64,000 nucleotides of DNA from Paraspadella gotoi (GCA_051294375.1 CM119268.1:2975935-3039934); one strand, 5' to 3'. Counted from the stretch's first letter, positions 46,152 to 58,533 are shown. Notes: a model not told the origin generated them from the letters alone. Numbers and translations: made by a program.

Positions 46152-47490
46152 TCTGGTAAGTTCATCCACGATCGGTGAGGGTGGATTCTTTGCTTCTTTT
46201 TTTTTTCTTTCTCTTTGTTTCTTTACTGCTGAGTAAATGTTATCTCGAGGGAATATTGGAAAAAAAAAATCTTTGCCTTTTTTTTAGTCATAAAAAAATT
46301 GTACAAATACGAAAAAAAATATTAAAATTCTCAACCAACGAAGAGAGAAACGGCGGACTTTTCTTTATTGCGATATTTTAGCGCAAAAAAAAAAATAATT
46401 GAAGAAAAAAGCATTAAAAAAAAACAGAAAAAAAAAAGAGAGACACAGACAAAAAAAAATTTAAAGGTTGGGTTTTTTGTGGAGGGAAATTCCAGTGAAA
46501 CCTTGAAAAAGAGAAAATCTCCCTTTTTTTTTTTAAGAAAAGAAAAAGAAGGAACCAATGGAATGTTTTTTTTTCAAGTTTTTTTAAAGGAAAAATCGAA
46601 GTCAAATCTTCTCATTTTCTCTGCCTTTTTTTCTCTCTTTTTCGTCTTCTTCTTTTGGGGTCGAAAAAGTATGAAACATTTTTAGATAAAGAACAGATTT
46701 TAGGTTTAAAAGAGGGGGAATCGAAAGAGGAAGGAAAAGAGGGGGGCGGAGGGGGGGAAACGAAACAAAAGTTAGGATAAACAAAGGGGGTAAGAAACAG
46801 AAGCAGTAAAAAAGAAACACGATGAGAGAAAAGCGGGCGATGTGAGGAGGTAAATATTAGATAAGTTTAGAAAACAAACATGAAAGCGCGAAGGACAAAT
46901 TCTGAGAAAAAAAAACAGTGAAGAAACAAAAAGAAAAACAAAACAGAATGAAGTGGAGAAAAGAAAATGGGCGAAACAAAAAGCGGAGAAAAGAGAAGCG
47001 AAAGAAACACGTGGTCCCTCAGACGGTTTATGTATGAAACGAATCGATCTGGGATTCTCGACATCAGAGTTTGCAGATGCTACTCGACAAAAAAAAGTTT
47101 GTTTTGTTTTTTTTTGTTTTTATATTTTTAGTTTTAGAAAAAAAAATATTAAAGAGTAGGAGTTTGAGACGGGGTTAAAAGGATAATTACTGATTACTAT
47201 GAAAATCATTTTGAGTAATCTCTCGCTCAATGTTGGTATCATCAATAGTTATTCAGTGTAAATAAAATATTTGATAGAAATTTTACGTCGAGATTTCTTC
47301 CATTTTTATCACAAATAATCACGAAATAGAAAATAGAAATAAAAAAATTGGAAACGTCTTCACTCCGGCTGCCAATTTTATTTTTTTATTGCAAACAAAA
47401 GAATCAAATTTTTTTTAGTTTAAGACGAATAAAATGATTTATTTATATATCCATTGACAAATAGGACGAGATTTAAAACGCCGCGTTTCA
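45660..47490. other. AT-rich upstream region, no gene seen
   Basis: Contains (GGTAA)5 at 45739-45764, GA tracts (46063-46148) and A/T homopolymers. Up to about 47186 it parallels the copy ending at 22695; beyond that it is unique. Confidence 0.55.
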
Positions 47491-47725
47491 CTCGCAGAAT
47501 ATCTCATGATTCACACAGAGAGCGATTCACCTGTAGAAGATCTCACTATTCACAAAATGAGTGATTCACTAGCAGAAGATCTCGGGATTCACATAGAAAA
47601 CGATTCACTCGCAGAAGATCTCACGATTAACCCACAGAACGATTCACTCGCAGAAGATCTCGCGATTCTCACAGCGATTCATTCGCAGAAGATCTCACGA
47701 TTGACACACAGATCGATTAACTCGA
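47490..47725 (+). repeat. 39-bp minisatellite, in frame (13-residue repeat)
   Basis: Core GCAGAAGATCTCACGATT recurs at 47494, 47533, 47572, 47611, 47650 and 47685 (mostly 39 bp apart). On the plus strand each unit reads NDSLAEDLTIHxx without a stop, within a frame from 47506 to 47808. Because 39 is a multiple of 3 this could simply follow from the period; codon-level conservation is suggestive but not proof of coding. Confidence 0.8.
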
Positions 47726-47819
47726 TGCGCGATTCACGAGAAAAGGAAACGACGCTCCCGTCGATGCCGCTTATATCGATGATGATAAGGAGGAAGTTAC
47801 TACGGTAGTTGTAGTGGAT

Positions 47820-47960
47820 GTGGCAAGTAGTGGCAGCGTAAGAGGTGGCAATTGTGCCCGATACAGTGAAAGAATTGTAGGCCACAGTAGCGGCAGCGGC
47901 GGCGGCAGTGGCGGCGACAGACGCGGCAGTGGCGGAGGAAGCGGCGTTTGCGGCGAAGAC
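47820..47960. repeat. GGC-rich trinucleotide stretch
   Basis: A (GGC/AGC)n-like segment, reading Gly/Ser on the plus strand (SSGSGGGSGGDRRGSGGGSG). It follows the 39-bp repeat, and no splice signals stand out. Confidence 0.6.
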
Positions 47961-48086
47961 CGGATCAGACTAAAGATTCTTATCGAGAAAAGAAAAAAAA
48001 AAGAAAGAAAAAAAGACCCAGAAAATCGAGATAAAATCGAATCTTGGGTTTAGAACTTTGAGGGGAAACGATATCTGGGGCGGAAT

Positions 48087-48503
48087 AGGAAAACAGAAGA
48101 ACAAGAGCAGTTAACAGAAGAACATGGAAAGATAACAGAAGAACAAGAATAGATAATAGGAGAACATGGGAAGATAACAGAAGAACAAGACCAGTTAACA
48201 GAAGAACATGGAAAGATACCGGAACAAGGATAGATAACAGAAGAACAAGGGCAGTTAACAGAAGAACATGGAAAGATAACAGAAGAACAAGAATAGATAA
48301 CAGAAGAACACGGAAAAATAACAGAACAAGGTTAGATAACAGAAGAACATGGGAAGATAACAGAAGAACTAGGGCAGTTAACAGAAGAACAATGTAGATA
48401 ACAAAAAGCGCGGGTAAAGAACAAAGGAACATGGATAAATAACTTAAGAACAAGGAGAGATAACAAAGGAACAAGGAAAGATAACATGAGAACAAACTCA
48501 AAC
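48087..48503. repeat. 21-bp minisatellite with higher-order units
   Basis: About 19 units of AACAGAAGAACATGGAAAGAT and variants. Variants a (AGAGCAGTT), b (ATGGAAAGAT), c (AAGAATAGAT) and d (ATGGGAAGAT) recur in the order a-b-c-d, giving a 63-84 bp higher-order unit. Confidence 0.9.
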
Positions 48504-48797
48504 ATTATCGTGCAAACAATGAGGGTCGCAAAGAAAGTCGCCAAATTATGATCGTAAAAATTTTAAACCCAAAACCTGGCAAAGTTCATAACGAAGAATG
48601 CAGTATGAAAAACGATCACAACCACAAGAGAACAACAACGACGACAAAGCCGTGGTCAGCTCAATTTTGACCAATCATCGATTGAGATATTCCGCCAATC
48701 AGAAACGACGACGGACTTTCCATATCTTGGAACAACAAAGTAAACACGATCCTCAACGAAAACAAAAACTTGAATCGAGAATAATGATATTGAAGAT

Positions 48798-48798
48798 T

Positions 48799-48844
<46 letters not shown>

Positions 48845-48862
48845 AAACGACGACGACAATAG
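48798..48862. repeat. (ACG)n microsatellite
   Basis: About 15 ACG units, then an interrupted tail. Confidence 0.9.
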
Positions 48863-49225
48863 AGGAAGTGACGAAAAAACGGAAAATGGATGACGTTTTA
48901 AATTTGGAGAAAAAAGAGGAAGGAAGAAAGGAGATGGGCGGAGGAAGGAAAGAGATTATTTCAAGAGGGTACAGATGATTGTTCGAAAAGGGAAAGCTAA
49001 GGATAAATAAATAATTAAATAACGAGCGATTATGAAAGAACGAAAAAGACTTACGGATGTAACAGATGAATCGAGAATTTGAAAATGGATGAGGGATTTA
49101 AGAAAGAGATATTAAAAAGTGTGAAGGAGATGATAAACGGAATAAAAATAAATAAATGACGATGATAGAGATGATTGTTTTGAATCGTTTTAACCGAAGC
49201 TCCGTACAAGTTGACCGATTGACGA

Positions 49226-49337
49226 TAAAGCGGGCGTCCTATCCGTCTGTCTCTCTGTCCTATCTTCGCGCCTCCAAGGAGTTTGTCTCTCACCGCAAAT
49301 TTGAAGGCGTTGAAAGACTTAGCGTCGATATTAGAAG

Positions 49338-49371
<34 letters not shown>

Positions 49372-49537
49372 TCATGACGACGATGTCAAGAACGAAGAGG
49401 ATGTTGAGGACGACGACGATCATGACGACGATGTCGAGAACGAAGAGGATGTTGAGGACGACGACGATGTTGACGATGAAGACGACGACGATGACAAAAA
49501 TGACGACGTTGATGACAATGACGACAACTGTGGATAA
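49226..49537 (+). CDS. possible acidic coding segment 1
   Basis: An open frame reads IFAPPRSLSLTANLKALKDL, then ASILEV, and then long Asp-rich runs encoded by GAC/GAT. The non-repeat part looks protein-like, but there is no ATG and no clear splice site. It may be an exon, or just an open frame extended by a trinucleotide array. Confidence 0.3.
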
Positions 49538-49539
49538 GG

Positions 49540-49771
49540 CGCTCAGTGGTCTGAAGATGACTATCCGTAACTTCTATAACCCCCTCTAGCAGCCATGTAA
49601 CGGGTCCTGGGCTTAGAACCAGGCTTGAGGGTTTGTCACGCCCCCAAGTCGGCTAAGGGCCGTCGTCACGCTTCCCGCAGGGTAGGTACTGGGTTGGGAT
49701 TGAACCCGGTACCTAGTGGTCATGAGCTAATGGCTTTACCCAATGAGCCACCGGGTCAGGACTGAAGGTGT
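49540..49771 (-). mobile_element. tRNA-derived SINE
   Basis: On the minus strand an A box (TGGCTCATTGG, plus positions 49740-49750) and a B box (GGGTTCAATCC, plus positions 49697-49707) are spaced as in a tRNA, followed by an unrelated body of about 150 bases ending near CCACTGAGCGCC. The anticodon-loop position reads CTCATGA, which could derive from a CAT (Met-type) tRNA, though the stem is degenerate. The element sits between two Asp-coding arrays. A 10-base string ACAATGACGA lies on both sides but not at the element ends, so it is not a clear target-site duplication. Confidence 0.75.
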
Positions 49772-49795
49772 CATGCTTATAGGCAGGGTGAACCT

Positions 49796-50150
49796 ACACA
49801 ACAATGACGATGTAAAGGACGGCGATAACAAAGACGACGACGACGACGACGACGACAGCGAATATGACGACGACGATGGCGCAATCGAAGACAAAAATGA
49901 CGATGATGAAGACGACGAAGATAATGACAACGACGACGATGATGAAGGCGACGACAAAAATGATGATGTTGACGATGTTGACGACGAAAGCGACGACGAT
50001 GACGACAACGATGGCGGCGATAACAAAGACGACGAGGACAGCGAATATGACGACGACGAAGGTGACAATTGCAACGAAAACGACGACGACGACGACGACA
50101 CGACGACCTCGCTAACAGAAAATGTAACAAAAAACAAATTAGGAAAATAA
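49796..50150 (+). CDS. possible acidic coding segment 2 / GAC-GAT array
   Basis: Continuation of the Asp-rich frame after the SINE (DDVKDGDNKDDDD ... SEYDDD ... EGDNCNEND), ending TTTSLTENVTKNKLGK and TAA. The two acidic arrays look like one array interrupted by the SINE. Coding status is uncertain. Confidence 0.3.
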
Positions 50151-50159
50151 ACATCACAT

Positions 50160-51035
<876 letters not shown>

Positions 51036-51322
51036 NNNNNNNNNNNNNNNNNNNNNNNNNNNNNNNNNNNNNNNNNNNNNNNNNNNNNNNNNNNNNNNNN
51101 NNNNNNNNNNNNNNNNNNNNNNNNNNNNNNNNNNNNNNNNNNNNNNNNNNNNNNNNNNNNNNNNNNNNNNNNNNNNNNNNNNNNNNNNNNNNNNNNNNNN
51201 NNNNNNNNNNNNNNNNNNNNNNNNNNNNNNNNNNNNNNNNNNNNNNNNNNNNNNNNNNNNNNNNNNNNNNNNNNNNNNNNNNNNNNNNNNNNNNNNNNNN
51301 NNNNNNNNNNNNNNNNNNNNNN
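51036..51322. other. assembly gap, 287 N
   Basis: Sized gap beginning inside a CT microsatellite. Confidence 0.95.
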
Positions 51323-51335
51323 TTTTTTATCTCAG

Positions 51336-51452
51336 TGTGACGTTGGGATTTCTCCGCTTGTCAACCGCTGCGACAGCGAAAACAAAATACTACTTGATTA
51401 CAATAAAACGAAACATAAAAAAAAGTTGGCAGCTAAGAGTGAACGTATATAA
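51336..51452 (+). CDS. possible internal or last exon
   Basis: After a good acceptor (TTTTTTATCTCAG) the plus strand reads CDVGISPLVNRCDSENKILL, then DYNKTKHKKK, to a stop at 51450. The first 24 residues look protein-like. It lies 0.9 kb upstream of the terminal exon at 52363 and could belong to the same gene, but no donor of matching phase was found. Confidence 0.3.
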   Translation, partial: CDVGISPLVNRCDSENKILLDYNKTKHKKKLAAKSERI

Positions 51453-51544
51453 CTAAATTATTATGTATTTTATTGTTAAGTGGGAGATTGTCTTTGTGTT
51501 AAAAACTGATTTTAAAAATATAAGAAAATTACTAAAACACTAGA

Positions 51545-51870
51545 GACGAAATAACAACGTGGCAACGTAACAATGTAACAGTAACAGTAACAGTAACAAC
51601 GTGGCAAAATGTCAAAATGACAGTTGACCCTTCGACCTCATATCATAAAGAAGGTTTGTTGAACTACAGAATCTGGAATGTCCCCATGTACCAAACTAGT
51701 TTTACTCTAAACAAATCTATTGATAATTATGAAAACCACTCCACTAACTCCAGCCATCCAACCATTCACAAATCCATCCTCCCATTCATTCACCCATTCA
51801 CTAACCAACCCACCATTCACTCACACCCATTCATTCTCCCATCCCACCATTCACTCACCAGTCTTCCTCG
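51545..51870. repeat. short tandem arrays (GTAACA)n and (CCATTCA)n
   Basis: Degenerate hexamers at 51560-51605 and CCATTCA-type repeats at 51755-51862. No gene seen. Confidence 0.6.
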
Positions 51871-51991
51871 CTTCCCATTTTTTTTCTGAGAGGAAAAACA
51901 GGGAAATTTCTTCTTTATTCTTTCCCATGGGGAGAGAGAGACGTTGCCTCTTTTGTAAGAGAGAGAGAGAGATAGAGAGAGATGCTGAACA

Positions 51992-51995
51992 ATGA

Positions 51996-52027
<32 letters not shown>

Positions 52028-52031
52028 AAAA

Positions 52032-52099
<68 letters not shown>

Positions 52100-52112
52100 A
52101 AAAAATTTAAAA
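51992..52112. repeat. (GAAA)n microsatellite
   Basis: About 27 GAAA units with one interruption. Confidence 0.95.
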
Positions 52113-52362
52113 AAAGAAAGAAAGAAGTAAATAAAGAGAAAATGAAAGAAAGAAATAAGGAAAGAAAAAAAAGGAAAATAAAAAAAAAATCAAATCGAAA
52201 AATACAATCTTTGTCGTTGTTGTTGTTTTCACTTTTCACCTTCGGAAATATTTTTCTTTTCACCAAATTTTCTCTGAGATTTGAAAAAAAAGAGAAGGAA
52301 GAAACGACGACGTGATCCGAGAAGAGAATCGCGCCAGGAATTGAGAATTCCCAGATTTACAG

Positions 52363-52564
52363 GGTTCTTCGTATCGAACGATCAGAAGAAGACTATTTTC
52401 ATGTCAAAATTAAATATAATGAGGGAAAAGTGATCGTATTGAGATGGTGGGATAAATTCGTTAATGAAACCAAAAATAATTTGTTTTTGCCTAACATTTT
52501 TCACGATAATCCAAACTTTAAGCCAAAATTTGATAATACATATCATTGGCATTTCTTTGTTTAA
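52363..52564 (+). CDS. terminal coding exon of an unidentified gene
   Basis: After the acceptor CCAGATTTACAG there is a 66-codon open frame to TAA at 52562-52564 with natural amino-acid use and AT-rich codons: VLRIERSEEDYFHVKIKYNE, then GKVIVLRWWDKFVNET, then PNIFHDNPNFKPKFDN, ending TYHWHFFV. It has no ATG, so start-codon ORF finding misses it. The alternating pattern HVKIKY-EGKVIVLRW suggests paired beta strands. I do not recognise the family. Two AATAAA signals follow at 52616-52625. The last third is duplicated, with frame damage, at 55523-55580. Confidence 0.7.
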
Positions 52565-52615
52565 AAATAACCACAGCTTTTGTTATTTAATGAAAAATTT
52601 ATTATCATGATGACT

Positions 52616-52625
52616 AATAAATAAA
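52616..52625 (+). terminator. tandem AATAAA polyadenylation signals
   Basis: Two overlapping AATAAA hexamers, 52-61 bases after the stop codon of the preceding exon. Confidence 0.6.
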
Positions 52626-52686
52626 TCACATTCAATTTGTTTAGGATAATTTTGTTTTGATAATATGGTATAAGGAGATGGATCCC

Positions 52687-52920
52687 NNNNNNNNNNNNNN
52701 NNNNNNNNNNNNNNNNNNNNNNNNNNNNNNNNNNNNNNNNNNNNNNNNNNNNNNNNNNNNNNNNNNNNNNNNNNNNNNNNNNNNNNNNNNNNNNNNNNNN
52801 NNNNNNNNNNNNNNNNNNNNNNNNNNNNNNNNNNNNNNNNNNNNNNNNNNNNNNNNNNNNNNNNNNNNNNNNNNNNNNNNNNNNNNNNNNNNNNNNNNNN
52901 NNNNNNNNNNNNNNNNNNNN
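52687..52920. other. assembly gap, 234 N
   Basis: Sized gap. The parallel copy at 55735-55870 has GA/GACGAGA repeats here. Confidence 0.95.
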
Positions 52921-53689
52921 GGGAGAGATAAAAAAACTGTGAGATTCCTCAAGAATTTGTCTATAAAAAATTGTATCTGGGGATTCTGAATTTCTCGAGA
53001 ATCTCGCGTCTTGGAACCGACGATTTGGCGCGAAAAAACAAAAATGGGAGGCGCGAAATTGAAAAGGGATAAATGGCAAAATGGAAAGTTTATGAATCGC
53101 GATTGCGCCGAATTTGACAAAATACAATAGATTAAAATAAATAGATTAATTTAGGTTAAATCGAGATATAATTATGAATTATTGATAAAATTATGATATT
53201 AATTTATTAATTAATTGTATTTTTCTATCGTTAACAAGAGGTAAAATTCGTTTCGCTGTTTGTGAAACTTAGAATGGGTGATATATTTTTTGGATATTCG
53301 ATTCGAGCTGGATTTGTAATGTCGGATTTAAATCAAATATGGTAATGCCACTGTGTTAACGATCAGACGATGAAACACTTTTTAAGAAATATATTTATTT
53401 TTAGATAAATTTAACCATGATGACATAATGTGAAATAGCGCTGGAATCGTCGTTAGGAAAAGAATGAAGAAATGGCATCGGCTCTGCTGGGAGTCGTCCA
53501 TTCCATCAGTTATTCCATTAATCTATTCCATTAATTATTCCATCTAATTATTCCATCAAGAATCTAAGATTTGAATCAATTCGCCATTTTGGTTTTATTC
53601 ATCTAGAAATCGATGATAAATTTGTTGCTTGCTTCATGAGAAAATATGATGCAATCGACGGTTTAAGGAGGACGGGTGGATGGCAGGAG

Positions 53690-53853
53690 AGAGAGAGAGA
53701 GGGAGAGAGAGGGAGAGAGAGAGAGAGATGAGAGAAGAGAGAGAGAAGAGAGAGAGAGAAGAGAAGGGAAACCATGGAAGCTAAAGAGTGAGACATGTAG
53801 GAGCGAAGACAAGAGGAGCGAGAAAGGAGGGAAAGGCAGAGCGTGGAGCGCAC

Positions 53854-53885
<32 letters not shown>

Positions 53886-54187
53886 TGAGAGAGAGAGAGA
53901 AGAGAGAGCGGTGAATGGAATAAACGGCGGGGAAGAGGAGCAACGGATTCGCGCCGAGCGCGCACTGGAGCGAAGGAGCGCCTGATACGGGGGCGGTGGG
54001 GGAGCAGGCCCAGGGTCCTGTGGTAGAGCAGAATAGCTGCGAAGGCGTGCAGGAGGCAGGTTGGGAATTGTTCGTTAGTCATCGCTGGAGCGAGAAAGAG
54101 GAAGAAGATTCTAGAATGAAGATAAGAGCAGAGAATGCTGGAGCAAGAAAGATGATAAGAGAAACAAATCAAAGTAAAAAAGAATAA
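53690..54187 (+). other. GA-rich tracts followed by a weak coding candidate
   Basis: After GA tracts, a plus frame from 53996 reads EQAQGPVVEQNSCEGVQEAG, then LFVSHRWSEKEEEDSRMKIR, to a stop at 54185. SHRWSEKEEEDSRMKIRAE is also readable in the copy at 58700-58770. On the minus strand an ATG at 54090 reads MTNEQFPTC and FAAILLYHRTLGLLP. I cannot tell which strand, if either, is coding. Confidence 0.25.
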
Positions 54188-54966
54188 TAATTGATATTAT
54201 TGATTAATTAATTAAATTGATTAATTAATTTGTATCAATTCGTTTTCATTTTATTGGAAAAGGGTCGGGGTTAGTATTAGTACTATTAGTTCTTTATTTA
54301 CATACGCCGTAATTCGTGACGCCTTTGACCCTCCTTTCCTTTCTTTTTTTGCTGCAAACCCATCAAAATGGCCTCATTCCACTGAACTTACCCAAGCCCG
54401 TTCTGTGCTGAATAGAGGTGACTCTCTAACAATAAAATCCGCTCATCAACCTGAGCAATCAAAAGTTTAAAATTAATACACTTTTTAGCTTATCCGACCG
54501 TAATCCTTCAACCTCTCTCTCAGCCAATCATCCGCCCGTATTTTCACCTTCAATTCTTTTCTCAGCCAATCAACTGCCCGCATTCTGACCTTCAATTCAT
54601 CATGACGATACAAGAATTAACAAACAAATTAATGTTTATTCTTATCATCTAACCTAATTCAGTTTCGGAATAAAAAAAAAAAAAAAAAAAAGAGCCGAAT
54701 GCATCGGCGATAATAATCCAGTAACCGAGTAAAATTGTTTAGCCAAAAAAAAAAAAAAAATTAATAATTATACAAGTTTTCCCTCATAATAAATGCTTCA
54801 TCAACAATAAACAAAAAGCTAATCGGTTTTCGGCCGGTGTGCTTTTTTTTTTTTTTTTTTTTTTTTTTTCCTTGTTTTCGTGTTTGTTGTTCGCAAGTAT
54901 TTGTTTGTTTTTGGCGAGAAAAATGGAAACCCGGCGGTTACTTGACTTTGGCGTTCTCTCTCTGCA

Positions 54967-55024
<58 letters not shown>

Positions 55025-55182
55025 TCTCTCCAGCTAATTTTGCTATGTTTTATATGTAGACTAAATCTTTTTGACTTTTTCAATCTCTCCCTGGCGGATC
55101 TCAAATCGCTTAACCAGATTTCAGCTACAGTTAAATTCCAACCTTGATTTCAACTGTACAGAAGACCACGCGAGAAATGAAA

Positions 55183-55218
<36 letters not shown>

Positions 55219-55522
55219 CGGCTCCTCAATCCTATTCTCTCTTCTCTCTTCGCTATCTTCTCTCTTCCTAGCTAATACTAATCTAATTAACTTACAATTT
55301 AATTGTCTTTTTGGACATATTTGCAGAATCTGTAACAACCAAGAATGGCAAAAGATATAGGTGTCCGGTGAATTATTTCATGTTATACCCAAATCAGTTT
55401 TTTAGTCTCTCTCTTTTCCTCTGCCAGATTAAAGACGTCATAACCATTTTATCAGAATCATTGTGTTAACAAGAATGTTCGGTTTTTGCTTCCTGTTGGT
55501 TCTTATCTTCTTAATATTTGTA

Positions 55523-55580
55523 ATCCAAACTTTAAGCCAAAATTTGATAATACATATCATTGGCCATTTCTTTTTTAAAA
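55523..55580 (+). pseudogene. 3' fragment of the 52.36-kb terminal exon
   Basis: Repeats 52508-52564 with an inserted C (ATTGGCCATTTC), so the end of the frame is broken. Its 5' part is absent; TAATCC joins it directly to the end of duplication copy 1. Confidence 0.75.
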
Positions 55581-56029
55581 ATAACCACAGCTTTTGCTAT
55601 TTTAATGCAAAAATTTATTATCATGTATGACTAATAAATAAATTCACATTCAATTGCTTTTTTTAAGGATACTTTTGTTTTGCATTAATATGCGTTTATA
55701 AGTGCAGATGGCATCCCTGGCGATCGAACCCTATCTTCTCTTTTATTTTTAAGATTGAATTTCTTTAAAAAAATGAGAGAGAGAGACGAGACGACGAGAG
55801 AGAGAGAGAGAGACAAGACGAGAAAGAGAGAGAGAGACGAGAGAGAGAGAGAGAGCCGCCCCTAAACTTAAGGAGAGATTAAAAAAACTGTTGAGATTCC
55901 TCAAGAATTTGTCTATAAAAAATTGTATCTGGGGGATTCTGAATTTCTCGAGAATCTCGCGCTCTTGCCGCAACCGACGATTTTGCGCCCGCGGAAAAAA
56001 CAAAAATGGGAGGCGGCGAAATTGAAAAG

Positions 56030-56850
56030 GGATAAATGCGCTCAAAATTGGAAGTTTATGAATCGCGAAATGGCAAAAATGCGGATACAATGGCAAAATG
56101 GAAAGTTATATAAGCCGCGAAATGCGAAAAGGGATAAAATGGGCAAAATCATGGAAAGTAATCAAATCGCGAAATGAAAAAAATGGATAAATGGAAAAAA
56201 TGGAAAGTTTATGAATGCCGAAATGGAAAAGCGGCTAAATGGCAAAATGCGCAAATTTAATAAATCGCGAAATCTGCGGAAAAATGGATAAATGGAAAAA
56301 TGGAAAGTTTCATGCAATCGCGATTAATGGAAAGAAAAGCAATCGCTGAAATGAAAAAGCGGATAAATGGCAAATGCGAAGGCGTCGAATGAATCGCCTG
56401 AACATGCCCCGAAAAGGATTAAATGGCAAAATGCGAAAGTTGTATGAATCGCCCGAAATGCGAAAAGGGATAAATGGCCAAAATGAAAGTTTATGTGAAT
56501 CATGAAATGCGAAAAGGGATAAATGGCCAAAATGGAAAGTTGATGAATCGCCTGAAATGGAAAAGGGAGATAAAATGGCAAAATGGAAAGTTTAATCACA
56601 ATCGCGAAATGCGAAAAAGGCGCATTAAAATGGCAAAATGGAAAGTTAATAAATCGCCGAAATGCGAAAAAGCGGGATAAATTGGCAAAATGGAAAGTTT
56701 ATGTCAATCGCGAAATGGAAAATGGATAANNNNNNNNNNNNNNNNNNNNNNNNNATGGCAAAATGGAAAGTTGATGAATCGCGAAATGGAAAAGAGAAGA
56801 AGCGAGAAATGGATAAGGGAAGAATTACGATTCAGAAAAGGGATAAATGA
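56030..56850. repeat. ~46-bp minisatellite, about 16-17 units
   Basis: Degenerate units of about 46-50 bp with cores ATGGCAAAATGGAAAGTTTA and TGAATCGCGAAATGGAAAAG. A 25-N gap (56730-56754) lies inside. One unit only is present at 53063-53098. Confidence 0.88.
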
Positions 56851-56859
56851 CAAAATAGA

Positions 56860-57720
56860 AAAGGGAAGAATAGCTCAATGAAAAAGAAAAAAGTAAGAAT
56901 CTAGAATTAAAAAAAATAATAAATGCGAAAAGAAAAAAATATGAAAAAAGTGAATAGAAATGAGATGAATAGCAAATAAATTTCGAAATGAATAAGGAAT
57001 TAACAACGAAATAGAAAAGGCATGAATATCAGACATGGACCAGACGAAATCTAGACATGATGAACTCGGGTCTATCTGAAGATTCAGACCCAAACTTCCC
57101 GTTTCCCCAGTTTTATCCCAACTTTAATTGAAAAACGAATAAAAAAAAAAAACATAAACATTGACGCGCTGGGCTCCCCCCCCCCCGCTCGCCCGGCTCC
57201 CGACGGGGAAAAGGGTTTTGCAGACGCCGCAGTATTTTTTTTTTGGCCTTTAACAAAAGTAGGGCAAGCATCATACGACGCTTCTGATCCCCGAGAGGAA
57301 CGGAAAATTATGGAAGTTATTAATTATTGTGGGGGGAAAGGGGGAAGGAGTGATAATGGATAAAAGTGAATGAGCAAATAGTCGGGGTTTTACGGAGAAA
57401 TTGAGAAAGGGAAATTAAGGCTATTAATGGCATTTTTAATTTTACTCCCCCGCCCGGCCTTTAACCCACCGTAGCCTGTTCAAAGTCAGGGGCGAGAAAG
57501 CTTGGTTTATTAAATAAAATTGGATAATTTTTATATTGCTTGTACCTATTTTTTATGAGACGAAAATCGATAAAAATCTAAAATTTAAAATTAAAGAGAA
57601 AATCGTGAAGAAAGCGAAAACAAATAAAGTTGAGATCGAAATGAGATTTGATGAGCGAGAAAGATTTTTTTTTCCGTTTGACCGAAAAAGAAAATTGAAA
57701 AACGAGGAAAGTCGTTCAAC
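56860..57720. other. mixed stretch, no clear gene
   Basis: A-rich, then a C-run (57176-57186) with GC-rich sequence, then AT-rich. An open plus frame at 57536-57760 is Lys-rich (KIKEKIVKKAKTNKVEIEM) and starts with TTG; I do not accept it as a gene on composition alone. Confidence 0.4.
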
Positions 57721-58493
57721 CGCGATTGCGCGAATGACAAAAACTTTGAGAAGTAAATAGATTAATTTAGGTTAATCGAGATATAATTATGAATTATGAT
57801 AAAATTATGATATAATTTATTAATTAATTGTATTTTTCTATCGTTAACAAGAGGTAAAATCGCGTTCGCTGCTGTTTGTGAAACTTAGAATGGGTGATAT
57901 TTTTTTGATATTCGACTGAGCTGGATTTGTAATGTCGGATTTAAATCAAATATGGTAATGCCACTGTGTTAACGATCAGACGATGAAACACTTTTTAAGA
58001 AATATATTTATTTTATAGATAAATTTAACCAAATGAATAATGTGAAATAGCGCTGGAATCGTCGTTAGGAAAAGAATGAAAAGGCATCGGCTGCTGTGGA
58101 GTCGATTCCATCAGTTATTCCATCAATTATTCCATTCAATTATTCCATCAAGAATCTAAGATTTGAATCAATTCCGCATTTTGGTTTTATTCATCTAGAA
58201 ATCGATGATAAATTTGTTGCTCTTCATGAGAAATATGATGCAATCGACGGTTTAGGAGGCAGTGATGGAGAAGAGAGAGAGAGAGGGGGAGAGCAGGGAG
58301 GGAGAGAAGAGAGAGAGAGAGAGAGGAGAGAGTAGAGAGAGAGGAGAGAAGAGAGAGAGGAGAGAGAGAGAGAGAGAGAGAGATAGGGAAACAGGAAGCT
58401 AAAGAGTGAGACATGTAGGAGCGAAGAACAAGAGGAGCGAGAAAGGAGGGAAAGGCAGAGCGTGGAGCGACAGAGAAGAGAGAGAGAAGAGAG

Positions 58494-58533
<40 letters not shown>

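Larger units (their letters stand above)
52508..55530. repeat. tandem duplication, copy 1
   Basis: Matches 55523-60557. It begins with AATCCAAACTTTAAGCC and ends at TAATATTTGTAATCC. The junction with copy 2 shares TAATCC. Copy 1 has a single 46-bp minisatellite unit (53063-53098) where copy 2 has many. Confidence 0.88.

Noticed and set aside
47980-48501. 173-codon minus-strand frame resembling a membrane protein (LLLS repeats)
   Set aside because: Entirely produced by the 21-bp minisatellite: seven-residue periodicity, no unique sequence, no splice or start context.
49374-50115. Thr/Met- and Arg-rich frames over the GAC arrays
   Set aside because: Alternative frames of the same trinucleotide arrays. 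Only the Asp frame connects to non-repetitive protein-like sequence.
54837-55147. Frames starting MLFFFFF or METRRLLDFGV with LADLKSLNQISATV
   Set aside because: Short, mixed with poly-T and CT repeats. The copy at 59458-59756 shifts frame between the protein-like parts, and no donor follows. Possible but unsupported.
56030-56850. CRISPR-like array of direct repeats
   Set aside because: Units are contiguous, degenerate and without unique spacers, in a eukaryotic context: a minisatellite.
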